Source: Symmetrospora coprosmae (Eukaryota > Basidiomycota > Cystobasidiomycetes > Symmetrosporaceae). From it: a DNA stretch of 64,000 bases. The DNA lies in the NCBI GenBank assembly GCA_008802785.1, contig VUYT01000007.1:714842-778841 (forward strand). Direction: 5' to 3'. Positions 9,111-19,161 of the stretch are shown in pieces (positions within the stretch are counted from its first letter, which is position 1; the number at the start of each line of letters is the position of its first letter). The notes under the pieces were generated by a model. The model saw only the letters and a program-made list of their open reading frames with translations, had not been told where the DNA came from and searched no databases. The translations under genes and the position numbers were made by a program.

Positions 9111-11561
9111 TCAGTTCTCGTGCTCGTAAGTGATCATGGCGCCCAAGGTGCGCTGCTCGGCCTCCCTCACTTTCGGTCCGCAGAACATGACGCCGCACTC
9201 GGTGGACGGGTGCTTGCTTCGGATACTCTGGAAGATGAGATCCCAGTTGGGCCGGCCGTAGTGCGTGGGCGCACGAAGGCCCGAGATGGCGTCCTTCTCG
9301 CTGCCAACGTCCGACACCATGATGTTCTGCAGGAGGGCGCGCTTGGACGCCTCAGCGATTGCCATCGTAGGAAGAGGGCTAGTAAGCGCACGAGCACTCA
9401 CGGTCAGGTCGTCGTCCATCATCTTCTGCGTAACATACGTCATGATCTCGATGGACTGCAAGGCCAGAAGCAAACCAGGACCGACGTCAGCGCGCGGTCG
9501 GGTAGGATACACAGCAGACGTCTCGCGCATCGCAATCCGCAGCTTCTGGAAGACTCAGACGCACCCCATTTGTGTCTTTGGCCTCGATGGCGGCGAGCAC
9601 GGACCTGAACCACGAGATTGATTCGGTGTCGCGGCAGATGTGGACAAAGTACACCTTGGACAGACGCGTGCGCTTCTGATCGGACGCCTCGCTCATCCGG
9701 TACCAGATGCTCTTGAGGATCGACGCATATGGCGTCACGCCGATACCGGCGCCGACGAGGAGGATCGTCTCGAATTCTGGGCGGGGTGCACGAGGAAGGA
9801 GGGGAAAGAGAGCAAGCTGATCAGTGTCCGGGAATCCAGACGAGACCAAGGCGCCATTCTGACAGCAGGGACACACTGTGAAAGTCCCTGGGACAGCAGT
9901 AGAATATGCTTGTTAGTCAGACCTTACATGTCGACCCGCCTCTCTTCAGAGCGACTCACTCGCTGGCGGACCCAAACGGCCCGTCAATCATGATTCTCGG
10001 GAGCACGCGGTTCATGAACAGAGCCTTTTTGCCTTGACTGTCGATCTTTGTCTCCTTCTTCCCTCCATCCGCTTTGCCCTTCTTCCCTTCAGGGCCGAGC
10101 TCGCAGCCGAGCGCGCTTCCAAACGCCTTTGTCCAATCTCCGACAATCTTGATGTTGACAGAGAGGTAGTCCTCTTCGGGGCACGAGGTGAGTGTGAAGG
10201 GGTGCCACTGGAAGTACGAGATCTGCGGGCAGTTGATGAGGATGTACTGTCCCGCGCGCTGCTCCGTCTTTTCCTTCTTGATGTGGACCTCGACGACGCC
10301 GCCGGGGTGCTGGACGACTTTGCTGATGTACGTGCGATGGCGCGCGCGGACCTCGCGCAGCACGCGCTCGCCGACAAATAGCAGCAGCGCAAATCCCACG
10401 TACTTCCAGAAGACGCCGACCTGCCACGCGTCGCAGTACGGCGGGCGGTCCGGCTGGATCATGCAGAACATGCCGTGCAGCTGCCACCCGGCGAAGAAGA
10501 CGACGAAGAGGTGGTGCGTGTACCAGAACTTCTCAAAGTTTGCCCGGCGCCGCTTCTCGCGCGCGAAGAAGACCATGACGCCCAGTGCGAGCCACATGAT
10601 CCATCCAGTCAGGCCGGGGCCAGTTGCAAAGTTGGCCAGGAAGAACCCGCCCACGCCGGTTCCGGTCGCAGAGGCGAAGAGGACAAAGTTCCGCATGTGG
10701 GCGAGGGTGTGGACGAGCGAGAAAAAGACGATGGACCAGCCGATCGCCTTGTGCAGGGTGATGCTGCGGGGACGGCGAAACGAGACGGGTTGATAGTCAG
10801 CGAGCTTCTCGCCAGATCCGGAATGAACCAGAATGCGCATCGTACAGCAACTCACTTTGCGTCGAACGGGATGAGCGAGTTGAGGTAAGTCCGCCGGATG
10901 AGCGTGATGAAGTTGCGGCAGACGGGGATGAGGAGCATGGCAATGTCGACGTGGAGGACGAGCGCGGACGCTCGAGCAGTCGCGAATGTCCAGCCAAAAG
11001 TCGCCCGGGCGTTGTCAAGGTTGTCTGTGAGCCCGAGATAGATGGACCAGCCGCACAGCAAGGTTCAGCCACTGAATGAGCCTTGCCACGCGATGGCAGC
11101 AAGGATTTGCGCGCACCCTTCAGCTGGTAGTGGACAAAGCCAAACGCAAAGACGAGGACGTGGAGGAGGACCCAGAGGGCGAAGAAGGTGCGTCTCCCTC
11201 CTTCATTGATGAACCAGTGGTTGAGCTTTTCTTTGATGCTTTGAGCGTCCGGGGCGCGACTGTGTTCATCGGGAGCTGTCGAGTAGAGCGTGTCGGTGGT
11301 TCGCTGGCGCATGAGCCCCTGCAGCCGTGCGGCCTCTGTCTCGTTCCTGCGGAGGTTGAGGGGTTTGGGGAAGATGGGCTGCGGGACGGCGACGGCCCTG
11401 TTCGCAGCGGCGGCAGACGCGGCGCCACGGCTCGCGAATGCACTGCCATTGCCATGTGGCGGGGAGACGTCCTGGAAGTCGAGGCCGGAGGGTGCGCGGG
11501 TCAGGGTCGCGCGTGTGACGCGGTCTCGCAGGCCGGCTGCAAAGACCGAGAGGCGGTTCAT
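9111..11561 (-). CDS. NADPH oxidase catalytic subunit (Nox, gp91phox family)
   Basis: Seven exons on the minus strand (11561-11117, 11024-10856, 10763-9960, 9887-9877, 9776-9565, 9455-9402, 9326-9111) encode about 636 residues. The membrane core has paired histidines in ITLHKAIGWS/SLVHTLAHMRNF and FWYTHHLFVVFF/LHGMF, which would hold two hemes. HPFTLTSCP is the FAD-binding motif. LLVGAGIGVTPYASILKSIW and the C-terminal GVMFCGPKV bind NADPH. Fungal Nox enzymes make superoxide for hyphal differentiation and signalling. Exon 4 is only 11 nt and restores the conserved stretch after GPFGSASE. The ~115-residue Ala/Pro-rich N-terminus before NHWFINEGGRR is long for NoxA. A further in-frame ATG exists at 11708. 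The boundary before exon 7 could lie slightly upstream. NoxA versus NoxB assignment is left open. Confidence 0.93.
9877..9887 (-). other. 11-nt microexon of NADPH oxidase
   Basis: The minus-strand exon GGACTTTCACA is flanked by CCCAG and GTGTGT. It supplies residues between GPFGSASE and KFETILLVGAG, so that the joined protein reads SASEDFHKFETILL. This has the same length as the conserved fungal Nox sequence at this place. Omitting it leaves a shorter, still in-phase join. Confidence 0.75.
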
Positions 11562-12077
11562 GGTGGGCCGCGTGCGGAGGGAGGTGGGGGAGTGAGTGAG
11601 CGAGCGAACTGGCCAGCAGCTGCGAGAGGAGGTGGATAGGTATGCGTGTAAGTGGGAGGGGAGAAGGTGAGAAGGAGAAAGAGGAAGAGAGCGGAGGGAG
11701 GCAACCATCGTCTCTATATGCCCAAATGGGCGTCGCCTAGACGACCAGGCCGAGCAGGCGTCTCTAGGTCAGTGGCGGAGCGAAGGAGGGCAGACCGGCA
11801 GCCGTAGGCGGAGGATGGGACACAGTACTGCGACGATGACTGAACTGTGTAGATGCATGGAGATCGAAGAGAAGGAAGTTTCAGTACTGTATTCAGCTCA
11901 ATCCATCGGTGCGCCCCCCGTCAATGGACGCGTTCATGCATGCGCGCGAACGTCAGGCTCAGGCACGGTCGACATCGACGCCGGAATACATTTGAACCGG
12001 CAGCTTCAGCAGTGGAGGTTTAGCATAGCAATGCGCAGTCAGAATGCACGTCTGCATATGTCAGTCCCCCTCCACAT
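11562..12077. other. Divergent intergenic region
   Basis: This is the shared upstream region of the NADPH oxidase (minus) and BiP (plus). Pyrimidine-rich sequence follows the oxidase start on its template side. No additional gene is supported. Confidence 0.45.
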
Positions 12078-12124
12078 CGACGTGGTTGTCATCTCATCTC
12101 AGCTGCCAGCTCAGCGCCACGTCG
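12078..12124. promoter_or_regulatory. Inverted pair of CGACGTGG elements upstream of BiP
   Basis: CGACGTGG occurs at 12078-12085 and its reverse complement CCACGTCG at 12117-12124, with 31 bp between them, about 125-170 bp upstream of the BiP ATG. The ACGTG core is the core of unfolded-protein-response elements bound by Hac1/XBP1-type bZIP factors. BiP is a classic target of that pathway. This is a motif match plus context, not a demonstrated site. Confidence 0.4.
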
Positions 12125-12249
12125 AACTTTCGAGAGGGGACAGAGAGGGGGGACCGCTCTGAGGGACGCGCCTGGCCTCGCCCTTTGCTTCCTTCCGACA
12201 ACCTCAAAGCAGGATCAGATATCAGGATATATCTGCATAGCTGCACACC

Positions 12250-15200
12250 ATGGCCAACATGTCTGGCAGGCTCCTCAAGCTCACGGCACTCGCGGCCCTC
12301 GTCCTCGGCCTGCTCCTCGCGTGCGCACCCGCAGCCACGCTCGCTCAGCCAAAGGAGGACGTGCGTCAACCCGAAGCCTGCCTATTCTCATGGTGTTTTC
12401 TCATATGCTGATGCACGTCCTTGTCACTGCCTGTCCGTCCGTCTGTGTCCTCAGCTCGGGACTGGTGAGTCTCACTCGCTCGCTAGCTGGGCGCGACGAC
12501 GTGGCCCGCCCTGCCCTCCCTTTGGGGCACAGGGCGCGCATTTGGCGGCCACGTCGACGTGACAGGCAATACGGGGCGACAGGACACGACAGGCACGACA
12601 ACTGACACTCTGTATCGCACTGCCCGCACGCCCCAGTCATCGGTATCGACCTCGGAACAACCTACTCCGTGAGTCGCGGCCACCCTTCCTCCCTCGCTCC
12701 CCTTTCTGTACCGAAGCGCAGAAATGCTGACCATCGCTTCGCTCTGCATTTCCCCTGTTGCAGTGTGTCGGGTCAGTTGCAATCACATCCCGTTCATGCC
12801 TCCACCGTGTCGCCTCGCATGCTGAAATTCCAACCTTTCTGCCCCTGTCTGCAGAGTCCAGCAAAAGGGACGAGTCGAGATCCTCACGAATGAGTGAGTG
12901 CCTGGCAGTCCCGCAGGCGCGCCTTCAAGCACCCACATGCTAACCTTGCGCTCATTCGCACCCGTCTACAGCCAGGGAAACCGTATCACACCGTCCTATG
13001 TCGGATTCGCCGCTGGATCCGGCGAGCGTCTCGTCGGTGACGCGGCAAAGAACCAGGCACCGCAGAACCCGGAAAACACCATCTTCGACGCCAGTAAGTG
13101 CCGGGAATACCCCCGTTGAACCCGCAGGACGATGCGGCCGCTGATCAAGCTTGTGTTTTGTGCTGCTGCCGCTGAACAGAGCGACTGGTCGGACGCCGCT
13201 TCGACGACAAGGACGTCCAGCGCGACATGAAGCACTACCCGTTCAAGGTCGTCAAGAAGGCCGACAAGCCCAACATCCAGGTCCAAGTCGGGTCAGAGAC
13301 GCGCACCTTCAGCCCGGAGGAGGTCTCGGCCATGGTCCTCGGCAAGATGAAGGAGATTGCAGAGACGTACCTCGGAAAGAAGGTCACCAACGCCGTCGTC
13401 ACCGTCCCCGCCTAGTGCGTCCTCTCGTCTGCTCGCTTTACTTCGCCGCATTGACTGGCCCGCCTTTGCTGACGTTGCCATTCGCTTGCTTTTTCCAAGC
13501 TTCAACGACGCCCAGCGACAGGCGACCAAGGACGCCGGTGTCATTGCCGGTCTCAACGTCCTCCGAATCGTCAACGAGCCCACGGCCGCCGCCATTGCGT
13601 ACGGCCTGAACAAGTCTGGCCCGGAGCGCACCATCATCGTGTACGACCTCGGAGGCGGCACGTTCGATGTCTCTCTCCTGTCTGTCGAGGACGGCGTGTT
13701 CGAGGTGCTGGCCACCGCGGGCGACACGCACCTGGGCGGCGAGGACTTTGACAACCGCGTGATTGACCACTTTGTCAAAGTGTGGAAGCGCAAGCACGAC
13801 GGCGAGGACATTACCCAGAACTCGCGCACCATCGGCAAGCTCAAGCGCGAGGTCGAGCGCGCAAAGCGCACCCTCTCGTCCCAGATGAGCGTAAAGCTCG
13901 AGATTGAGAGCTTCTTTGACGGCAAGGACCTCTCCGAGACGCTCACGCGCGCCAAGTTCGAGGAGCTCAACATGGACCTGTTCAGGAAGACGATGAAGCC
14001 TGTCGAGCAGGTCATGAAGGACGCCGGCATCAAGAAGGACGCTGTCGACGATGTGCGTGACTGACTACCATTCCATTGCTGCTGCTGCTCAACGATCGAT
14101 CTCGTCGGATGGTAGACTGACCAATGTGTGCTTCGCTTCCGCTTTCTATCGCATCAGATCGTCCTCGTCGGAGGCTCGACCCGAATCCCCAAGGTCCAGC
14201 AGCTGCTCAAGGAGTACTTCAACGGCAAGGAGCCCTCGCAGGGCATCAACCCAGACGAGGCTGTCGCGTACGGAGCGGCGATCCAGGGCGGCATCCTCGC
14301 GGGCGAGGAAGGGCTCAAGGAGATGGTCCTCATTGACGTGTGCCCGCTCACCCTCGGCATCGAGACGACGGGGGGTGTCATGAGCAAGCTCATTCCCAGG
14401 AACACAGTCGTCCCCACGAAGAAGTCGCAGATCTTTTCGACAGCTGCCGATCAGCAGAGCACGGTGCTTATTCAGGTGTTCGAGGGCGAGCGATCCCTCA
14501 CGAAGGACAACAACAACCTCGGCAAGTTCGAGCTCCAGGGTATCCCGCCCGCACCCCGAGGCGTGCCCCAGATCGAGGTCTCGTTCGAGGTCGACGCCAA
14601 CGGTATCATGAAGGTCTCTGCGTCCGACAAGGGCACTGGAAAGTCCGAGTCTATCGAGATGTACGTGCAGTCTGGTCTGCTCGGTCTCGCGGTTGGCGAA
14701 TTTGGTCGAGATGCTGATGCTGATGTTCCCACTTTATTACACTGCCTTGAAACGCCTCTAACACCATAGTACGAACGATAAGGGGCGCCTATCGCAGTAA
14801 GTGGGGGAAATTCTCGTTATATACGTTTTCCCCGTAGCACTGACATCTGTAATTTTGCATCTACCCAGGGAGGAGATTGAGCGCATGGTGAAGGAGGCAG
14901 AGATGTGAGTGGGAGGAAAGGACGTGTGCAATCACTGCATGAGACCTGATCCATGTTCCAATCAATCCTCGCAGGTACGCTGAGGAGGACGCCCTTGTCG
15001 CCAAGAAGGTCGAGTCGAGGTACGGACGCCCACCTTTTACCATCTTCTCGGATCACGAGACCGACGTTTGCTGACCTGCTGCTTGTTACTTCGCAGGAAC
15101 GCCCTCGAGCAGTTCTCGTACAGCCTCAAGTCGCAGGTCGGCGACCAGGAGGGACTCGGCGGTAAGCTCGGCGCGGACGACAAGAAGAGCATCCTTGACG

Positions 15201-15442
15201 CCGTCAAGTCGGCGCAGGAGTGGCTCGAGACCGAGGGCCAGACTGCCTCGGCGGAGGAGATCGACGAGCGCCGGGAGGAGCTCCAGGTGCGTTTTCTCAG
15301 CCCATTTTGTACTGTGTTCAGCGCAGCAGCTGACGGATCCCGTGTCGTGCAGGCCGTCGTCTCGCCCATCACGTCCAAGCTCTACTCGCAGGGCGGCGGT
15401 GCCGGATCGGACGACCCGCTGCCAGATCACGACGAGCTCTAA
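12250..15442 (+). CDS. KAR2: ER Hsp70 chaperone BiP/Kar2
   Basis: Fourteen exons join in phase to 666 residues, the usual BiP length. Exon 1 (12250-12360) encodes a signal peptide with the hydrophobic core [13 protein letters not shown]-like, ending near TLAQPKED. Hsp70 signatures follow: [16 protein letters not shown] (ATP site), [48 protein letters not shown] and [17 protein letters not shown]. The substrate-binding domain starts near [15 protein letters not shown]. The protein ends in HDEL, the ER-retrieval signal, so it folds and retains secretory proteins in the ER lumen. The 5' end is split into tiny exons: 12455-12464 (10 nt) and 12764-12771 (8 nt). Later small exons are 14770-14796, 14869-14904 and 14975-15019. 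Expression is probably UPR-controlled, given the elements near 12.1 kb. Confidence 0.97.
12455..12464 (+). other. 10-nt microexon of KAR2
   Basis: CTCGGGACTG lies between CCTCAG and GTGAGT. It encodes Leu-Gly-Thr plus the first base of the Val codon of [11 protein letters not shown], matching the conserved '[13 protein letters not shown]' start of BiP ATPase domains. Confidence 0.85.
12764..12771 (+). other. 8-nt microexon of KAR2
   Basis: TGTGTCGG lies between TTGCAG and GTCAGT and encodes Cys-Val plus two bases of Gly. With the next exon (12855-12893) it gives [16 protein letters not shown], the expected Hsp70 sequence. Confidence 0.88.
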
Positions 15443-16011
15443 GCACTCGTTGTCGCTGACGATGGCAGTGCTCGGCCTCCATCATCGTGTGCGTCAGAGT
15501 CGGAAAAGAGGAAAAGAGGATTCGCGAAGCGGAGTGGATAGAGACGATGCGAGATGAGCAATCAAAGGCAGTTGTCACGACTATCGTTTGTTCAAGCAGC
15601 CTGCCGTCGTTTCTTCCTGCAATTGGATCGGACCGTATCTGCTCTGTCGTCTTGCTTGCCCTTGCGCGAATCTCCACATCGCGCCGGAGCCGACACGCCT
15701 GCGCACTTTTCTTCGCCTATCCAATGCTGCTTGCGCAATAACCGAGCATACGACGTCTGTGCGCGCTACTTTGCAGCAGCTCCGTCCATACTATACTCCT
15801 TTGGACGCAAGAGGCGACAGTCCTGAGCGGCTTCAGGCCGATTTGGCCCCGGCACAACCATCGCTCTCTTTTGTTGGCACAGAAGCCATGTCTCACCGAC
15901 TTCTGCTTCTTCCTCACATCCTGACACTCGTACAGCCAGCGTTACCGGGCTCCTGCCCCAGCCATCTTCTCACAGACTGCAGCAGAACGTGCCTGATTGG
16001 CGAGCATCCCC
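15443..16011. other. Intergenic region
   Basis: About 570 bp separate BiP from the first MYND gene on the same strand. No coding or structured element is convincing. Confidence 0.4.
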
Positions 16012-16884
16012 ATGAACTCCGAAGTAGACGACGCCCGCCTCAGGCAGTGTGGACACTGTCTCAAGAACGAGGAATACAGACCTGACGGAAGATTCCAGCG
16101 ATGCGGAGGGTGCAAGCGTAAGCGGAAGCGCTTTCTCTATAGCTGCTCTTGACCACGGGGCGGGACTGGCCAGGTGCAGGCTAACGCAGTTGCCCAATCC
16201 GAAGTTGCCAGATACTGCGTAAGCGGATGCCTTTCTTTGAATAGCGTAGGGCACTGATCTTCACACTGACTCCGGCTCGTTGCAGTCTCCAGCATGCCAG
16301 CGCGCGCACTGGAGTGTGCACAAACCGGTGGCGAGTTTGAGAGCTGCCTATGATACCTGAAAGACCGCTTCGAGCCACTCTGACGCTCTTTACGAACTCC
16401 TTAGTGCAAGATCAACAAAGCTCAGCAGGCGAGGATGCCTCGGGACAAGCAAGATCTCATGAGGCGCATGACGGCCTTCTTCCGCGGGCACAAATCGCGG
16501 ATCCAGCTACTGGCCCAACAGACGTCCGGCATACGGCCCGAGACTGCCAGGGCTCTAGCTCCTCCTCCTAGTGCCCCATTTGTCGAGCTGGAACCTTTGG
16601 CCGGCACCCGAGAGCTGTGCGTCAAGGCTGTCACGATTGTGCCATGGGCCGAGGTGATCGCCTCCACGCCCGGCATGGATGACGACACCTGGGACGTTTT
16701 CAAGCGACAGGCACAGGCAGTGAAAGGCTCCAGCGGCCTCGCCATCGCTGTCTTCGTCTGCGAGGATATCGTCCGATTGGTTCCGGCAGTCTTCACTGGC
16801 GAGTGGCCCGAGGAGCGGATCAGCATCGATTGCGATTCGGTCAAGTACTTACAGGATGGACATTGCAGTAAGAGCAAGGAATAG
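16012..16884 (+). CDS. MYND-type zinc-finger protein, paralogue 1
   Basis: Four exons (16012-16117, 16205-16218, 16286-16327, 16405-16884) encode 213 residues. The N-terminal MYND finger reads RQCGHCLK...RCGGCK, then LARYC, SPACQRAHWSVHK and a final Cys, giving the seven Cys/one His zinc ligands of the family. The last His-Cys spacing is one residue shorter than usual (HKPC). MYND fingers are protein-interaction modules. The ~100-residue C-terminal domain (PWAEVI..., GLAIAVFVCEDIVRLVPA, YLQDG) is unrecognised but is shared with the paralogue at 21.5 kb. The 14-nt second exon has two possible acceptors: CCGAAG gives the canonical finger, and CGCAG at 16187-16189 adds five residues. The start is the first ATG of the open frame. 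Confidence 0.8.
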
Positions 16885-17267
16885 GATGCAGGTACTAAGA
16901 TCTAGGCAGGGGAAGTGCGAAGTGGAGCAGTTCTTGAATACGCAATGCGGGACAAACCAACGCCTGTGCGGGGTTCCGACTATCTGTCAGCAGTACAAGC
17001 CGGCGAGAACGTCAACTTCCATGGATGTCAGATAGATCTGTGGAATTGGATTGCATTCATCGGGCAAGACAGGCTGATATGCAGGTCCCAGGAATTGCAG
17101 AGACGTGGAGGACGGCTAAGATTCGGAACGGAAGGGATGTATGGATAGGCTCGCTGACGGGAAGGAATGTCTGCAACCGCAGCAAGTAGATCCGCTCGCA
17201 TCGATAGCCCGAAGCAAATCCCTGTAATAGCTGACGAGTCGCAGACCCCGCAGGGTCGGAGGAAGGC
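16885..17267. other. Convergent intergenic spacer
   Basis: This lies between the MYND gene (plus) and repeat-domain gene 1 (minus). Nothing recognisable is present. Confidence 0.4.
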
Positions 17268-18314
17268 TTACCTACCAGGCGCAGGCGATCTCCGAGGCAT
17301 ACTCGGCTGTGGCTGAGGTGTGCCTTGTCGAGAGGGCGAAACCTTCGGCGATGGCATCCTCAATTCTGAGCTCGCACTATGCGCTCGGGGACTCTGTCGC
17401 GGAGGCTGAGGTCCGGGTAGCTCACGCTGTCCCGGAGGTAGCGGCGGCCGCGGAAGAAGACTTTGGGCTTGAGGCGACGGGACAGCTGATCCACTTGACA
17501 GCGCCCTCGGAGCGGTTCGCTTTCCTTTCGGCCGCTGGAGGAAATAGCACGGATCGCCAGTCCTGGTCGTTCCGCGAAGAGCGAAGTATTTGCCGGGCTC
17601 TGTGACCTCTGCAACGGAATGTTTGGGCACAGGTAGCCTCTTGCCGCCGTTAGCAAGGAGAGGGAAGGTCTGGGCTGTGCCTCCCTCCTGCACTGTTAGG
17701 GTAAACCAGTGTCCATAAGCGCCGGTGCCAACATTAGTGGACGTGAGTAGAACCTCGGTCATAGGCGAGACGCTCAGCTGTCGAAGGAAAGCCTTTGCGT
17801 CGGGCAGGCAAGCAATGGCGGATTTACTGATTTCAACTCACGAGCGAAGGACCTGACGGCTGTACGCCTCGAGGCGGCGTCCTGCCTTGTAAAGCTGACC
17901 CTCGCCCTCGAGCTCGACCTGCGCCAGGAGTTCCGCCCAACATCTCCGTTAGGGATGGATTGACGTAGACTTCGTACCTGGGACGGCCTGATTCATCCAC
18001 GTTGAAAGTGACGTGGGTCTGTCGAGGCGGTTCTGAAGGCCAGACCGATACCCTGATGCGTTCGCCAGCCGAGTCATAGAGTGGCAGCATGTTTACACCC
18101 TGCCCACTCGCGGTAGTCGCGAGTACGCCATAGAAGCGGTTGTTGGTTGCAGCGTCTGGCTTGAGGTTGTCGGCAGTCAAGACCTGATTAAGAGGATACC
18201 TGGCGCCCTATACATGTCACAGGCGCAGAGTTGTGTCAGTACTCTTCAAGCAGACGTTACGGCGAGCCCCTCCACAGCGCGCCTTCTATGCTTACGGGCA
18301 AAGCAGCGGGCCAT
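17268..18314 (-). CDS. Protein with two copies of an unrecognised repeated domain (gene 1)
   Basis: Three exons (18314-18261, 18207-17842, 17777-17268) join in phase to 309 residues. The first intron is 53 bp. After a basic N-terminus (MARCFARKHRRR) come two divergent copies of a ~90-residue domain. Copy 1 runs from VLTADNL through FYGVLATTASG and LPLYDSAGERI to SGRPRYEVYV. Copy 2 runs from VLLTSTNVG through WFTLTVQEGG and FPLLANGGKRLP to TGDPCYFLQRP. Each copy is mostly predicted beta-strand and ends in a [ST]G-x-P-x(1,2)-Y motif. The C-terminal third is a Pro/Ser-rich tail. There is no signal peptide. The related two-exon gene lies 0.85 kb away on the same strand. I do not recognise the family and propose no function. 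Confidence 0.6.
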
Positions 18315-19161
18315 GATGTCGGCGGAGTCGATGGAGGCATGACTATACAGAGAGGAGTGCGGTGACGAAGTGGGACGAGGTGAAGTGCGTACGGTGGACG
18401 CGAGTCGAGATTGAGCTAGGTGGAGTGAGGTCAGGTGAGGTGAGGTGTTTGTGTCGAGGAAAGGAAAGCGGTCTGGGGCGACAGTCTCCCGCTTTTGTAC
18501 CCTGGCGAGTTGCACCACCATAGACAGCACCGCCACGACTCTCTCGCTGCCCAGAGGTGTGCGTTGAAGGCATGCCGGCCCAGCTGGGTGGCGAGAGGGA
18601 GCAGCTGTGCAAGGACACAGCCCAAGCGGGGAGCCAGGCCCGCCATCGCCGTTACGAGACCTGGCGCGAGATTGACCGAGCAGCTGGGGGCGATTGTCTA
18701 TGTTGTGCTTCTTCACGCGCACCAACTGATACCGCGCACCTAAGAGCCGAACGAGCGGACTTGCATCCGAGCTGTCTTGACAAGGGGAGCAGCTGGCGTG
18801 GCAGCTGGGCATCACGAGAAGGGGCGCGAGCCATCTTCAATGCACGTGCGCAGTATGCCAGTGTCAGTTCATCAGTCCGCTTTGATGTGCCTCTATGCAT
18901 CAGTCTAGTCCCGGGGAGGAGACTCTGTTTTGTCAATTTAGATCATATGAAAGGGCAAATGCGATACTTGGTACATTTCCAGGGCATGCACAGTGGAGGC
19001 GATGACAGGACGGGGCGAGGGTATGGGAGAGGGATGCAGACAGGGAGAAGTGGGAAGTTGGACGCCATAGAGAGGTGATGGTTTCGTTTTGTTGCAGTCC
19101 GAGGTCGGATGTGACCCATGGAGAAGGGCGGAGAGGTGAATTAGACCCGCGGAAGGGTTTC
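18315..19161. other. Intergenic region
   Basis: About 850 bp between the two repeat-domain genes, holding the promoter of gene 1 and the 3' end of gene 2. Open frames here are short and biased. No gene is supported. Confidence 0.4.
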
